Below, one piece after another: positions 10,779 to 18,853 of a stretch of 64,000 bases of DNA. Location of the stretch: contig NZ_JYIJ01000019.1 in the NCBI RefSeq assembly GCF_001543895.1, forward strand, positions 682,001-746,000, written 5' to 3'. Positions within the stretch are counted from its first letter, which is position 1; the number at the start of each line of letters is the position of its first letter. The translations under genes and the position numbers were made by a program. This stretch comes from Carbonactinospora thermoautotrophica (GTDB taxonomy: Bacteria > Actinomycetota > Actinomycetes > Streptomycetales > Carbonactinosporaceae). The notes below the pieces were generated by a model. That model saw only the letters and a list, made by a program, of their open reading frames with translations. It had not been told where the DNA came from and searched no databases.

Positions 10779-12014
10779 ATGAACCGGGACAAGACCGTCA
10801 CCACCACCTGCTGCATCGCCGGTGGCGGACCGGCCGGCATGATGCTGGGCCTGCTCCTCGCCCGCGCCGGGGTCGACGTCGTGGTGCTGGAGAAGCACGC
10901 GGACTTCCTGCGCGACTTCCGCGGCGACACCATCCACCCCTCGTCGCTGGAGCTCATGTACGAGCTAGGGCTGCTGGACGAGTTCCTGCGCCTGCCCCAC
11001 CAGAAGGCGTTCCAGATCAGGGCGCGGTCCGGCGACGCGGAGGTCGTGTTCGGGGACTTCAGCCACCTGCCCACCCGCTGCAAGTACGTCGCGCTCCTGC
11101 CGCAGTGGGACTTCCTGAACTTCCTCGCCCGCAAGGCCGGTGCGTATCCGTGGTTCTCCCTGCGCATGCGGGCCGAGGTCACGGGCCTGATCGAGGAGAA
11201 CGGCCGCGTCGCCGGGGTACGCGCCCGCACCCCGGACGGCGAGCTGGAGGTCCGCGCCGACCTGGTCGTCGGCGCCGACGGCCGCCACTCCGACGTCCGC
11301 GCCCGGGCCGGCCTGCCGCTGCAGGAGCTCGGCGCCCCCATAGACGTGCTGTGGTTCCGCGTCTCCCGCCGCCCGGACGACCCCGAGACCCCCACGGGCA
11401 ACTTCACCCGGGGACGCCTGCTCGCCATGATCAACCGCACCGACTACTGGCAGTGCGGGTACGTGATCCGCAAGGGTGCCCTGGAGCAGCTCAAGGCCCG
11501 CGGCCTGGCGGAATTCCGCGCCGACCTCGCCCGGCTCTCCCCGATCCTCGCCGACCGGGTCGGCGAGGTCCGCGGCTGGGACGACGTCAACCTGCTCACC
11601 GTCCGGGTGGACCGGCTCACCCGCTGGTACCGCCCCGGGCTGCTGTGCATCGGCGACGCGGCCCACGCCATGTCCCCGGTCGGCGGGGTGGGCATCAACC
11701 TCGCCATCCAGGACGCGGTGGCCGCCGCCAACATCCTCGCGGTACCGCTGCGGGACGGCACGCTCACCCTCGACCACCTGCGCCGGGTGCAGAAGCGGCG
11801 CGAGCTTCCCACCCGGCTCACCCAACGTCTGCAGGTCCTCATCCAGGACCGGGTGCTCACCCGGGTGCTGAGTGGCGAGATCAGCAGCGGCGTGCCGGCC
11901 CCGATCCGGCTGTTCGGCCGGTTCCCGTTCCTGGCCCGCGTCCCCGCCCGCGTCGTCGGCGTCGGCTTCCGCCCCGAGCACGTGAAGTCCCCCGCCGTGC
12001 CGATCCCGGCCTAG
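10779..12014 (+). CDS. FAD-dependent monooxygenase (PHBH-fold)
   Basis: A 411-residue class A flavoprotein monooxygenase, expected to hydroxylate an aromatic or polyketide-like substrate using NAD(P)H and O2. The N-terminal Rossmann dinucleotide motif is GGGPAGMMLGLLLARAG with the acidic end VVLEKH. The DG motif (VVGADGRHSDVR) is at about 165, and the GD motif, CIGDAAHAMSPVGGVGINLA, at about 290. These are the three signatures of the PobA/UbiH-like family. The substrate cannot be read from the sequence. It is preceded by a GGGGG-rich ribosome site and is divergent from the LuxR-type regulator, a likely controller. phoD follows after 99 bases on the same strand with no functional link apparent. 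Confidence 0.9.
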   Translation: MNRDKTVTTTCCIAGGGPAGMMLGLLLARAGVDVVVLEKHADFLRDFRGDTIHPSSLELMYELGLLDEFLRLPHQKAFQIRARSGDAEVVFGDFSHLPTRCKYVALLPQWDFLNFLARKAGAYPWFSLRMRAEVTGLIEENGRVAGVRARTPDGELEVRADLVVGADGRHSDVRARAGLPLQELGAPIDVLWFRVSRRPDDPETPTGNFTRGRLLAMINRTDYWQCGYVIRKGALEQLKARGLAEFRADLARLSPILADRVGEVRGWDDVNLLTVRVDRLTRWYRPGLLCIGDAAHAMSPVGGVGINLAIQDAVAAANILAVPLRDGTLTLDHLRRVQKRRELPTRLTQRLQVLIQDRVLTRVLSGEISSGVPAPIRLFGRFPFLARVPARVVGVGFRPEHVKSPAVPIPA

Positions 12015-12113
12015 CGACACGGGTGCGCGTGCCGTACAGCGCACTCCACGCCCGGCGGCGTCGCCCCCCTCTGGTATCCAGGACGTACGGGGATCAAGCG
12101 GGAGGGGGCGCGC

Positions 12114-13733
12114 ATGACCAGCGCGGCGATGGCGGTCTTCCCCTGCGGCGTGGCCTCGGGCGAGCCCGGGCCGCACGGGATCGTGCTGTGGACGTGTCTC
12201 GGTCCGGGCGCGGTCGACGGCGGCACTGACGTGCCGGTCGGGTACGAGATCGCCGCTGATCCGGGGTTCCGGGACGTGCGGGTCCGCGGGGAGACCGCCA
12301 CCCACGCCGGCCGCGACTGGACGGTCCGGGTCGTGGTGGACGACCCGGCCCTGGAGCCGTTCAGCACGTACTACTACCGGTTCACGGCGGCCGGGGCGAC
12401 CAGCCGGCCCGGGCGGTTCCGGACCCTGCCGGATCCGGACGCGCGCCCGGAACGGGTGCGCATCGCGTTCCTGTCGTGCCAGGACTACACCAACGGGTAC
12501 TACACCGCGCTCGCCCACCTGGCCCGGGAGGACGTCGACTATGTCCTTCACCTGGGCGACTACATCTACGAGACCACCGCCGACCCCAGCTTTCAAAGCG
12601 GGCAGGTCCGCGCGCTGCGGCTGCCCGGGCGGCGCATCCGCGCGCAGACGCTGGCCGACTACCGGTACCTGTACCGGGCCTACAAGCGGGACCCGTACCT
12701 GCAACGGCTGCACGAGGCGTTCGCGTGCTGGCACTGCTGGGACGACCACGAGTTCGCCAACGACTCCTACGGGGTGTACGACACCGACACCCGCGACGAG
12801 CGGCTGAACTACTCACCGGCCCGCCGGCTGGCCGCCAGCCAGGCGTGGCACGAGTACCTGCCCACCCGGCTGGAGTTCGCGCCGGAGCGCGGGCCGCTCG
12901 ACGCGCTGCGCGTGTACCGCAGCGTGCGGATCGGCGACCTGGTCGAGCTGGTGATCACGGACGAGCGGCTGTACCGGGACGGGCCGCCGTGCGGGCTGGG
13001 CACCTTCGACCGGTACCTCACCCCGGGTTGCCCGGCCCGGCTGGACCAGCGGCGCACGATCCTCGGGCCGGTGCAACGGGAGTGGTTCGTCGAGACGGTC
13101 ACCCGGTCCACCCGGGTGTGGAAGATCTGGGCCAACCAGGTCATGTGCATGCAGCTGAAGCTCTCCAGCGTGCGCGGCCTGTTCCCGTGGCTGCCGCACC
13201 TTGACCTGTACGTCAACCTCGACCAGTGGGACGGCTTCCCGGCCGAGCGGGAACGCGTGCTGCGGGCGATCGAGCGGGCCGGGGTGACCGACTTCGTGGT
13301 GCTCACCGGGGACATCCACTCGTTCGGCGCCGGCTACCTGCGCGCGGACTTCGACGACCCGGCCAGCCCCGCCCTCGGCGTCGGCCTCATCGGCGGCTCG
13401 GTCACCTCGGCGAACTTCGTGGAGATGCTGACGTTCGGCTTCGGCGGCGTCCTGGTGCCGCCCGAGGCCGAGCTGACGCCCGCGCTCGTGCGCAGCAACC
13501 CGCACCTGAAGTACTTCAACTCCGCCGCGCACGGGTACGTGGTGCTGGACATCACCCGGACCGGGATCACCGCCACGATGAAGGCGGTCGACACGATCCG
13601 GGCGCGCGCGGCCCGGCTGCTCACGCTGCGGGAGTTCTGGGTGCCGCGCGGCGCGGCACGGCTGGTTCGCACCGGGGAGGGCGTGCCGGAGTTCGGCACC
13701 GACGACCCGGATCTGTCACCGTCCGCGCGCTGA
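12114..13733 (+). CDS. phoD: Alkaline phosphatase D family protein (PhoD-like)
   Basis: A 539-residue calcineurin-like phosphodiesterase/phosphatase of the PhoD family. Metal-ligand motifs are visible in order: FLSCQDYTNGYYTAL (about 118), VLHLGDYIYE (about 143), CWDDHEFANDSYG (about 208) and VLTGDIHSFGAGY (about 396). The N-terminal Fn3-like PhoD domain starts with VFPCGVASGEP. Unlike many secreted PhoD enzymes there is no twin-arginine signal peptide before the GVASGEP segment, so this copy is probably cytosolic or uses an unusual route. It is followed after 139 bases by phoX on the same strand; the pair points to phosphate scavenging. Confidence 0.9.
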   Translation: MTSAAMAVFPCGVASGEPGPHGIVLWTCLGPGAVDGGTDVPVGYEIAADPGFRDVRVRGETATHAGRDWTVRVVVDDPALEPFSTYYYRFTAAGATSRPGRFRTLPDPDARPERVRIAFLSCQDYTNGYYTALAHLAREDVDYVLHLGDYIYETTADPSFQSGQVRALRLPGRRIRAQTLADYRYLYRAYKRDPYLQRLHEAFACWHCWDDHEFANDSYGVYDTDTRDERLNYSPARRLAASQAWHEYLPTRLEFAPERGPLDALRVYRSVRIGDLVELVITDERLYRDGPPCGLGTFDRYLTPGCPARLDQRRTILGPVQREWFVETVTRSTRVWKIWANQVMCMQLKLSSVRGLFPWLPHLDLYVNLDQWDGFPAERERVLRAIERAGVTDFVVLTGDIHSFGAGYLRADFDDPASPALGVGLIGGSVTSANFVEMLTFGFGGVLVPPEAELTPALVRSNPHLKYFNSAAHGYVVLDITRTGITATMKAVDTIRARAARLLTLREFWVPRGAARLVRTGEGVPEFGTDDPDLSPSAR

Positions 13734-13785
13734 ATTCGAAGATCAGGCGAACTTCAGGCCAAGATCCAGCAAACGCTCGCGCCAA

Positions 13786-13807
13786 GTTCCCCTTTCTGTC
13801 ACCCGAA
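13786..13807 (+). promoter_or_regulatory. Possible PHO box (PhoP direct repeat) before phoX
   Basis: Two adjacent 11-base units, GTTCCCCTTTC and TGTCACCCGAA, resemble the actinomycete PhoP direct-repeat unit GTTCACC-N4 (6 of 7 and 5 of 7 matches). They lie about 65 bases before the phoX start, a suitable place for activation by phosphate starvation. The match is modest. Confidence 0.4.
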
Positions 13808-13872
13808 CGGCTGACAATGCCGCGCGAAGGTCGCCGCCCAGGCGGCCTTCAGAGGTGACGTAGGAGGGGAGT

Positions 13873-15894
13873 TTGACCGAGATCGACAGCACCCAGCGCC
13901 GGGTGCTTCCCCTGGTCGGGGGACGCAGCCACATGACATGCGTCTACCGCTGTGGCAACCAGTGCGCGCACGAGCCGCCCAACACCAGCGGCAACGAGTA
14001 CTTCGGCGACGTGATGTCCCGCGTGCTCTCGCGCCGGGGACTGCTGCGAGCGGGCGTCCTCGTCGCGGGCGTCGGCGGGATCGCTGGCGCCCTGCCCGCA
14101 GCGGCCACGGCGGCCACAACACCCGCACGAGCCGGCGGCGCGCTGACCTTCACGCCGGTCGCGCCGAACACGCGCGATGATGTGACCGTGCCCGACGGGT
14201 ACGGGTGGGACGTCGTGCTCCGCTGGGGCGACCCGGTCCTGCCCGGGGCGCCGGAGTTCGACTTCGAGCACCAGACGGCCGAGGCCCAGCGCCAGCAGTT
14301 CGGGTACAACTGCGACTACGTCATGCTGTTCCCGCTCGGCCCGGACCGGGGGCTCCTCACCGTGAACCACGAGTACACGAACGAGGAGCTGATGTTCCAC
14401 GGCTGGCAGGGCGGGGCGAGCGCCACCGAGGAGCAGATCCGCATCAGCATGGCCGCGCACGGCATGTCGGTCGTGGAGGTCGAGCGGGTCGGGCACACCG
14501 GCCGGTGGCGTCCCGCCCAGCGCCGGCACCGCAACCGCCGCATCCACACCCACACCCCGATGCTGCTCACCGGCCCGGCCGCCGGCAGCGACCTGCTGAA
14601 GACCAAGGCCGACCCGAACGGTCGGTGGGTGCTCGGCATGCTCAACAACTGCTCCGGCGGCCGCACCCCGTGGGGCACCGTGCTCACCTGCGAGGAGAAC
14701 TTCCACCAGTACTTCGTCGGCGGGGACGGGGCTCCCGAGCCGGCCAAGCCGGGCCTGCAGCGGTACGGCATCCCGACCGACCGGCGGATCCCCAGCTCCG
14801 GGTACCGCGGCTGGGAGCGGGTCGACGAGCGCTTCGACCTGGCCAAGCACCCCAACGAGGCCAACCGCTTCGGGTACGTCGTCGAGATCGACCCGTACGA
14901 CCCGGACTTCGTGCCCCGCAAGCGCACCCACCTCGGCCGGTTCAAGCACGAGGCCGCCAACACGACCTTGAGCGCGGACCGGCGCGTGGTCGTCTACCTG
15001 GGTGACGACGAGCGGTTCGAGTACATCTACAAGTTCGTCTCCAGGCACCGGTACCTGCCGGGTGACTCGCGGAAAGCCCGCGAGCACAACCTGCGGCTGC
15101 TGGACGAGGGCACGCTCTACGTGGCCAGGTTCACCAGCGACGGCACGGCGGACGGGCAGTACGACGGCACCGGCGAGTGGATCCCCCTGGTCAGCGGGAA
15201 CGTCTCCCACGTGCCCGGCATGACCGCCGAGGAGGTCCTCGTCTTCACCCGGCTCGCCGCCGACAAGGTGGGCGCCACCAAGATGGACCGGCCCGAGGAC
15301 ATCGAGCGCAACCCGGTGACCGGCGAGGTGTACGCGGCGCTGACCAACAACACGCGGCGCACGCCCGGGCAGGTCGACGAGGCCAACCCGCGCCCGGCCA
15401 ACAAGCACGGCCACGTGCTGGCCATCCGCGAGGCGGGCGACGACGCGGCGGCGGAACGTTTCACGTGGCACATTCCGCTGGTCTGCGGCGACCCGAACGA
15501 CCCCTCGACGTACTTCGCCGGGTACGACAAGTCCAAGGTCAGCCCGATCTCCTGCCCGGACAACCTGACCTTCGACGCCGCCGGCAACCTGTGGATCGCC
15601 ACCGACGGCAACGCGCTCGGCTCGAACGACGGCCTGTTCGCGATGCCGGTGCGCGGGCCGGAGCGCGGCCACGTCAAGCAGTTCCTCACCGTGCCGCACG
15701 GCGCGGAGACCTGCGGCCCGCTCATCACCGCCGACCAGCGCACCTGCTTCGTCGCGGTCCAGCACCCGGGCGAGGTGGACGGGGCCAGCGCCGACAACCC
15801 GGCCAGCACCTGGCCGGACCGGCGGGGCTTCCCGCGCCCGTCCGTGATCTGCGTCTGGCGCACCGGGCCCGGCTCCCCGCGCATCGGAGCCTGA
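13873..15894 (+). CDS. phoX: PhoX family alkaline phosphatase, Tat-exported
   Basis: A 673-residue member of the PhoX (DUF839) family, Ca/Fe-dependent phosphatases exported by the twin-arginine pathway. The signal is LSRRGLLRAGVLVAGVGG at about residues 51-70, ending in an Ala-rich cleavage region. It is preceded by an unusually long 50-residue cytoplasmic leader containing Cys (MTCVYRCGNQC). The body shows family features such as TVNHEYTNEELMF, GTVLTCEENFHQYF, GRFKHEAA, VVYLGDDERFEYIYKFV and MDRPEDIERNPVTGEVYAALTNN. The start is TTG (13873) seven bases after a strong AGGAGGGG. A 12-base terminator hairpin follows the stop. Confidence 0.92.
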   Translation: MTEIDSTQRRVLPLVGGRSHMTCVYRCGNQCAHEPPNTSGNEYFGDVMSRVLSRRGLLRAGVLVAGVGGIAGALPAAATAATTPARAGGALTFTPVAPNTRDDVTVPDGYGWDVVLRWGDPVLPGAPEFDFEHQTAEAQRQQFGYNCDYVMLFPLGPDRGLLTVNHEYTNEELMFHGWQGGASATEEQIRISMAAHGMSVVEVERVGHTGRWRPAQRRHRNRRIHTHTPMLLTGPAAGSDLLKTKADPNGRWVLGMLNNCSGGRTPWGTVLTCEENFHQYFVGGDGAPEPAKPGLQRYGIPTDRRIPSSGYRGWERVDERFDLAKHPNEANRFGYVVEIDPYDPDFVPRKRTHLGRFKHEAANTTLSADRRVVVYLGDDERFEYIYKFVSRHRYLPGDSRKAREHNLRLLDEGTLYVARFTSDGTADGQYDGTGEWIPLVSGNVSHVPGMTAEEVLVFTRLAADKVGATKMDRPEDIERNPVTGEVYAALTNNTRRTPGQVDEANPRPANKHGHVLAIREAGDDAAAERFTWHIPLVCGDPNDPSTYFAGYDKSKVSPISCPDNLTFDAAGNLWIATDGNALGSNDGLFAMPVRGPERGHVKQFLTVPHGAETCGPLITADQRTCFVAVQHPGEVDGASADNPASTWPDRRGFPRPSVICVWRTGPGSPRIGA

Positions 15895-15915
15895 GCGACC
15901 CGCACGTGAAAAGCC

Positions 15916-15943
15916 GGATGCCCCGCCCGCCGGCGGGGCATCC
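15916..15943 (+). terminator. Terminator after phoX
   Basis: A perfect 12-base inverted repeat (ggatgccccgcc / ggcggggcatcc) with a 4-base loop begins 22 bases after the phoX stop codon. Confidence 0.82.
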
Positions 15944-16095
15944 GACCTGCTCCCTCTGCAACAGCCCGTGGAGGTCGTGAGGAGAGTCGAAACCAACCCG
16001 TGTCGGTCCCCTTTGCTGGTCCCTTTTGACACCTATTGGACGGTTTCCATCCCCGGGACGGTTCCCCTTCCCGCAAGATTTTTCCGGCGGGCGGT

Positions 16096-16671
16096 TCAAA
16101 CCTGGATCCGGTAGAAGTTCTGGTACGACCGCGACGGCGTCGGCCCGCGCTGCCCCTGGTACCGCGACCCGTACACGCTCGACCCGTACGGGTGCTCAGC
16201 CGGCGACGACAGCCGGAAGAAGCACAGCTGCCCGATCTTCATCCCCGGCCACAGCTTGATCGGCAGGGTCGCGACGTTCGACAGCTCCAGCGTCACGTGC
16301 CCGGAGAACCCCGGGTCGATGAACCCCGCGGTCGAGTGGGTCAGCAGCCCGAGCCGGCCGAGACTCGACTTGCCTTCCAGCCGGGCCGCGATGTCGTCCG
16401 GCAGCGTCACCACCTCGTACGTGGACGCCAGCACGAACTCACCCGGGTGCAGGATGAACGGCTCCTCCCCCTCCGTCTCCACCAGCCGGGTCAGGTCAGG
16501 CTGCTCCAGCGCCGGGTCGATGTGCGGGTACTTGTGGTTCTCGAACACACGGAAGTACCGGTCGAGGCGCACGTCCACGCTCGACGGCTGGATCATGTCC
16601 TCGTCGTACGGCTCGAGGATGATCCGCTTCGCCTCGACCTCGGCTCGGATGTCCCTGTCGGAGAGCAGCAC
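16096..16671 (-). CDS. dcd: dCTP deaminase (probably bifunctional DCD-DUT type)
   Basis: A 191-residue trimeric enzyme of pyrimidine nucleotide synthesis. It deaminates dCTP to dUTP; in actinobacteria the enzyme usually also cleaves dUTP to dUMP. Visible features are [13 protein letters not shown] at the start, [16 protein letters not shown], the substrate-binding [20 protein letters not shown] (about 100-119) and GHVTLEL with the catalytic Glu at about 129. The length is normal for the family. It is transcribed away from the tRNA-Gly gene that starts 94 bases upstream, so the promoters are back to back. Confidence 0.95.
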   Translation of the reverse strand: MLLSDRDIRAEVEAKRIILEPYDEDMIQPSSVDVRLDRYFRVFENHKYPHIDPALEQPDLTRLVETEGEEPFILHPGEFVLASTYEVVTLPDDIAARLEGKSSLGRLGLLTHSTAGFIDPGFSGHVTLELSNVATLPIKLWPGMKIGQLCFFRLSSPAEHPYGSSVYGSRYQGQRGPTPSRSYQNFYRIQV

Positions 16672-16735
16672 GTCTGGGGAGAGTACCCGGCGACCCGGTT
16701 GGTCTTCACCCTGGTCCCTCTTCTAGTAAAGTAAT

Positions 16736-16766
16736 GCGTGGCGACTGGCACCCCCAGTCGCCACGC
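16736..16766. repeat. Perfect hairpin abutting the tRNA-Gly 5' end
   Basis: A 13-base inverted repeat (gcgtggcgactgg / ccagtcgccacgc) with a 5-base loop ends on the first two bases of the tRNA. In the tRNA precursor it would compete with the acceptor stem. It lies upstream of dcd, so it is not an obvious terminator for a known gene. Confidence 0.6.
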
Positions 16767-16835
16767 GGGTGTAGTTCAATGGCAGAACGTCAGCTTCCCA
16801 AGCTGATAGTGCGGGTTCGATTCCCGTCACCCGCT
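16765..16835 (+). tRNA. tRNA-Gly (anticodon CCC)
   Basis: A 71-base cloverleaf without encoded CCA. The acceptor is GCGGGTG/CACCCGC, the D arm contains GTTCAATGGCAGAAC, the anticodon stem is TCAGC/GCTGA with loop TTCCCAA (anticodon CCC at 16797-16799), and the T arm is GCGGG-TTCGATT-CCCGT. The discriminator is T. A 12-base terminator hairpin follows. The 3' end of this gene is repeated twice downstream (17423 and 24436), marking it as the attachment site of an island. Confidence 0.96.
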
Positions 16836-16878
16836 CTCAAGGCAAGGCCCAGGTCACCGGACCTGGGCCTTCGTGCTT
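16808..16878 (+). repeat. Direct repeat copy 1 (tRNA-Gly 3' end plus terminator), att-like
   Basis: This 71-base segment covers the T arm, acceptor 3' strand and terminator of tRNA-Gly. It recurs at 17423-17493 with 70 of 71 bases identical and at 24436-24507 with a few changes. It is the intact left boundary of the island. Confidence 0.9.
16844..16871 (+). terminator. tRNA-Gly terminator
   Basis: A 12-base perfect stem (aaggcccaggtc / gacctgggcctt) with a 4-base loop follows the tRNA by 8 bases. It is duplicated within the two downstream repeat copies. Confidence 0.85.
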
Positions 16879-16973
16879 CCCGGGGGTCGCTCGGGGACTT
16901 ACGCCGGGTTCGCACAATCGTCCAGTGCAGCGTTACTGGCTGCGTACACCCTTCCTGTGCGACAGTGTTCGAC

Positions 16974-17189
16974 ATGGCACGTGGGACACTTCACCTGACA
17001 GCCGCGGTCACCCGCGAGGGCGACTGGTACGTGGCACGGTGCCTGCAAGTCGAAGTCACCAGCCAGGGGCACAGCATCGAGGAAGCCCTGGACAACTTGC
17101 GGGAAGCGCTCGAACTGTACTTCGAGGACGAGCCGGTTCCCGAGGTGAGCGAAGTGATCACCGCGCCGGTACAGGTGCGGGTCGCGTGA
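16974..17189 (+). CDS. hicB: HicB-type antitoxin
   Basis: A 71-residue HicB antitoxin that neutralises HicA and represses the operon. It shows the partial RNase H-like fold: LTAAVTREGDWYVARCLQVEVTSQGHSIEEALDNLREALELYFEDE, which is the standard HicB core. The C-terminal DNA-binding extension is short. The ATG at 16974 is chosen because it begins the conserved strand; a longer in-frame reading starts inside the tRNA region and is unlikely. Its stop overlaps the hicA start as GTGA. The pair is flanked by the two 71-base tRNA-derived repeats. Confidence 0.9.
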   Translation: MARGTLHLTAAVTREGDWYVARCLQVEVTSQGHSIEEALDNLREALELYFEDEPVPEVSEVITAPVQVRVA

Positions 17190-17407
17190 CCCCAGTTCCT
17201 CACGGCCTGTCTGGTGAGGACGTCGGGAGGGCGCTCGAACGCGGCGGGTTCGTGCACGTGTCCACCAAGGGCAGCCATGCCAAGTACCGCGACGGCCACG
17301 GGCATACCGTGATCATTCCTATGCATCGCGAACTAGCACCCGGAACCCTCCGTTCCATCCTCCGGCAAGCCGGATGGGACGTCGAGACACTACAGAGCCA
17401 CCTATGA
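17186..17407 (+). CDS. hicA: HicA-type mRNA interferase toxin
   Basis: A 73-residue HicA toxin, a small double-stranded-RNA-binding-fold ribonuclease that cleaves mRNA. It has the HicA core SGEDVGRALERGGFVHVSTKGSHAKYRD with the catalytic His in GSH, followed by VIIPMHRELAPGTLRSILRQAG. The GTG start overlaps the hicB stop, so translation is coupled. The order hicB-hicA is the reverse of the classic E. coli order but common. The gene ends 15 bases before repeat copy 2. Confidence 0.92.
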   Translation: MTPVPHGLSGEDVGRALERGGFVHVSTKGSHAKYRDGHGHTVIIPMHRELAPGTLRSILRQAGWDVETLQSHL

Positions 17408-17422
17408 CGCCGCGCCCACCAC

Positions 17423-17493
17423 AGTGCGGGTTCGATTCCCGTCACCCGCTCTGAAGGCAAGGCCCAGGTCACCGGACCTGGGCCTTCGTGCTT
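17423..17493 (+). repeat. Direct repeat copy 2 (tRNA-Gly 3' end plus terminator), att-like
   Basis: Matches copy 1 at 70 of 71 bases, including the terminator stem. There is no tRNA 5' half in front, so it is not a tRNA gene. Weaker similarity continues about 30 bases further. It separates the hicBA cassette from the larger 7-kb module. Confidence 0.9.
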
Positions 17494-17523
17494 GTCGGGG
17501 TCACTCGGGGACCCGCGCCAGGT

Positions 17524-17564
17524 GGGTGGCTCACCCGCTGGGAGGCGGCGCGGGTGAGCCACCC
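17524..17564. repeat. Inverted repeat next to att copy 2
   Basis: Perfect 15-base arms (gggtggctcacccgc / gcgggtgagccaccc) with an 11-base spacer. A similar repeat (ggctcacccgc-N11-gcgggtgagcc) sits at the same place after att copy 3 but not after copy 1, so copies 2 and 3 share an element-specific flank. Confidence 0.75.
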
Positions 17565-17702
17565 GGTGCGGGCCGCACGTCGGGGGCGACGAGGCTCGAT
17601 GCTGGTCGGGGGCAGGCCAGCCGAGCCCCACACGCGCGGCCCACACGCTTGGGGGGAGCGGCCCCGGGCCGGGACGCGGCACGGCGCGGGGGCGCTCCGG
17701 TG

Positions 17703-18086
17703 TCATCCCCTGCCGCGCACTACTCCCCCGCGGGAGGGGAGTTGGACGGCGCGCAGGGTCAGGCCCTCGGGCGGGTGGGCGAAGGCCAGGAACCGGCCCG
17801 GCCGGGAAGTGGCCGCCAACAGGTCACCGTGCACTTCGGGGTGCTGGGGCATCAGCTCCGGCCGGGCGATCAGCACCCCCTGAAACTTGCCGTCCCGCAG
17901 GTCGGCGAGCAGTGCCCGGAACCCGGGCGGGTCGGATGCCCACGGCGGGCAGGCCCCGTCCTGGTACACGGCGTGGATCTCCCAGCCCATCCAGGTGGCG
18001 TGCTCCCGGCACTCCCCGTCCTGGCGGGCCAGCTCCACCGGATCGAACACCGGGGTACAGACCCACACCCCGACCCGGACCACCAC
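17703..18086 (-). CDS. Serine-recombinase-like domain protein lacking catalytic residues
   Basis: A 127-residue protein whose pattern follows a resolvase N-terminal domain: a short beta strand (VRVGVWVCTP), ELARQDGECREHATWMGWEI, HAVYQDGA, PGFRALLADLRDGKFQGVLI, then a third helix. The catalytic YxRxS motif is replaced by VWVCT and the KLDRLGR stretch by RPELMPQ, so strand exchange is not expected. No DNA-binding domain follows. The GTG start lies 3 bases after the stop of the upstream anti-sigma-type ATPase, so the two form an operon divergent from the XRE regulator. The role is unknown; it may be a regulatory partner. The similarity is judged by eye. Confidence 0.55.
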   Translation of the reverse strand: MVVRVGVWVCTPVFDPVELARQDGECREHATWMGWEIHAVYQDGACPPWASDPPGFRALLADLRDGKFQGVLIARPELMPQHPEVHGDLLAATSRPGRFLAFAHPPEGLTLRAVQLPSRGGVVRGRG

Positions 18087-18088
18087 CG

Positions 18089-18511
18089 CTACTCCCCTTC
18101 CTTGAGTGCGGGGATCTCGGCGAACACGAACTTCCCACCCGTGCGCTTCGGGAGATGCCCCCACCGCTGACACAGCGCGTCGACCAGCACCAGGCCCCGC
18201 CCGTCGGTGTCCTGGTCGGCGGGCCACGTCAGGACCGGGCCTTGCGGGTTGCGGTCGTGTACCTCCACCCGGAAGGTCTCCCCGCGCCACCGCGCCACCA
18301 CCAGCAGCGGGCGGCCGTCCGGCTTGCCGTGCTTGAGCGCGTTGGCGAACAACTCCGTGGCGACCAAGGACACCGCCTCCCGCGAGAACCGACCCACCAG
18401 GCCCCACCGGACCAGGCAGTCCTCCACATACGCCCGCACCCGGCGCGCCTGCTCCGGCTCCGGCGGGAACCACACCCGGCGCAGGAACCCACCCGCCTCC
18501 ACGCCGGTCAC
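18089..18511 (-). CDS. Anti-sigma-factor-like ATP-binding protein (HATPase_c)
   Basis: A 140-residue RsbW-type histidine-kinase-fold ATPase of the kind very numerous in streptomycetes. The N box is AVSLVATELFANALKHG (about 55-72), followed by PLLVVARWRGETFRVEVHDRNP (G1 region) and DGRGLVLVDALCQRWG (G2 region). It probably binds a partner protein rather than phosphorylating histidine. The start is taken as the GTG at 18509-18511, which gives the usual family length. Genes of this type commonly sit divergent from XRE regulators, as here. No cognate sigma factor is nearby. Confidence 0.85.
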   Translation of the reverse strand: MTGVEAGGFLRRVWFPPEPEQARRVRAYVEDCLVRWGLVGRFSREAVSLVATELFANALKHGKPDGRPLLVVARWRGETFRVEVHDRNPQGPVLTWPADQDTDGRGLVLVDALCQRWGHLPKRTGGKFVFAEIPALKEGE

Positions 18512-18853
18512 GAGGCCGCCACCCCCGACCCGCCGCACCGCACGCACAGGACCCCGCCCTCCGGAACCTCGCTTCTCACCTCGCGTCGCCTCCCCTGCGT
18601 GGCTCGACGACTCCCCACGCGACCAGGGCTTCCGCCGGACTTTCCGGCGGTGATCACCACGATGCGGCTGTCGAAGGGTCGGCCACACCTGTAATCCGGA
18701 GCGAAGTGGCACTTCTTGCGGGGTGTCCTTGACCTGCGGTGATGCTCTTCGTGGCGGCGAGTTGCCCAGGATCGTGGGCAACTCGCTGGCGCGTGTCGCG
18801 GTCCTGGCGGAGACTTTCGAGATCGACGGGACAAATCGGGGGAAGGGTACGTC
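18512..18853. other. Divergent intergenic region with hairpin
   Basis: No gene is recognised. An 8-base perfect hairpin (ccgccgga-ctt-tccggcgg, 18632-18650) lies in the middle. The region must contain promoters for the minus-strand ATPase operon and the plus-strand XRE operon; GGGGGAAGGG precedes the XRE start. Confidence 0.5.

Noticed and set aside
17403-17455. tRNA-like sequence at att copy 2 and at 24422-24464
   Set aside because: Only the 3' part of tRNA-Gly is present, with no matching 5' acceptor strand or D arm, so these are repeats and not tRNA genes.
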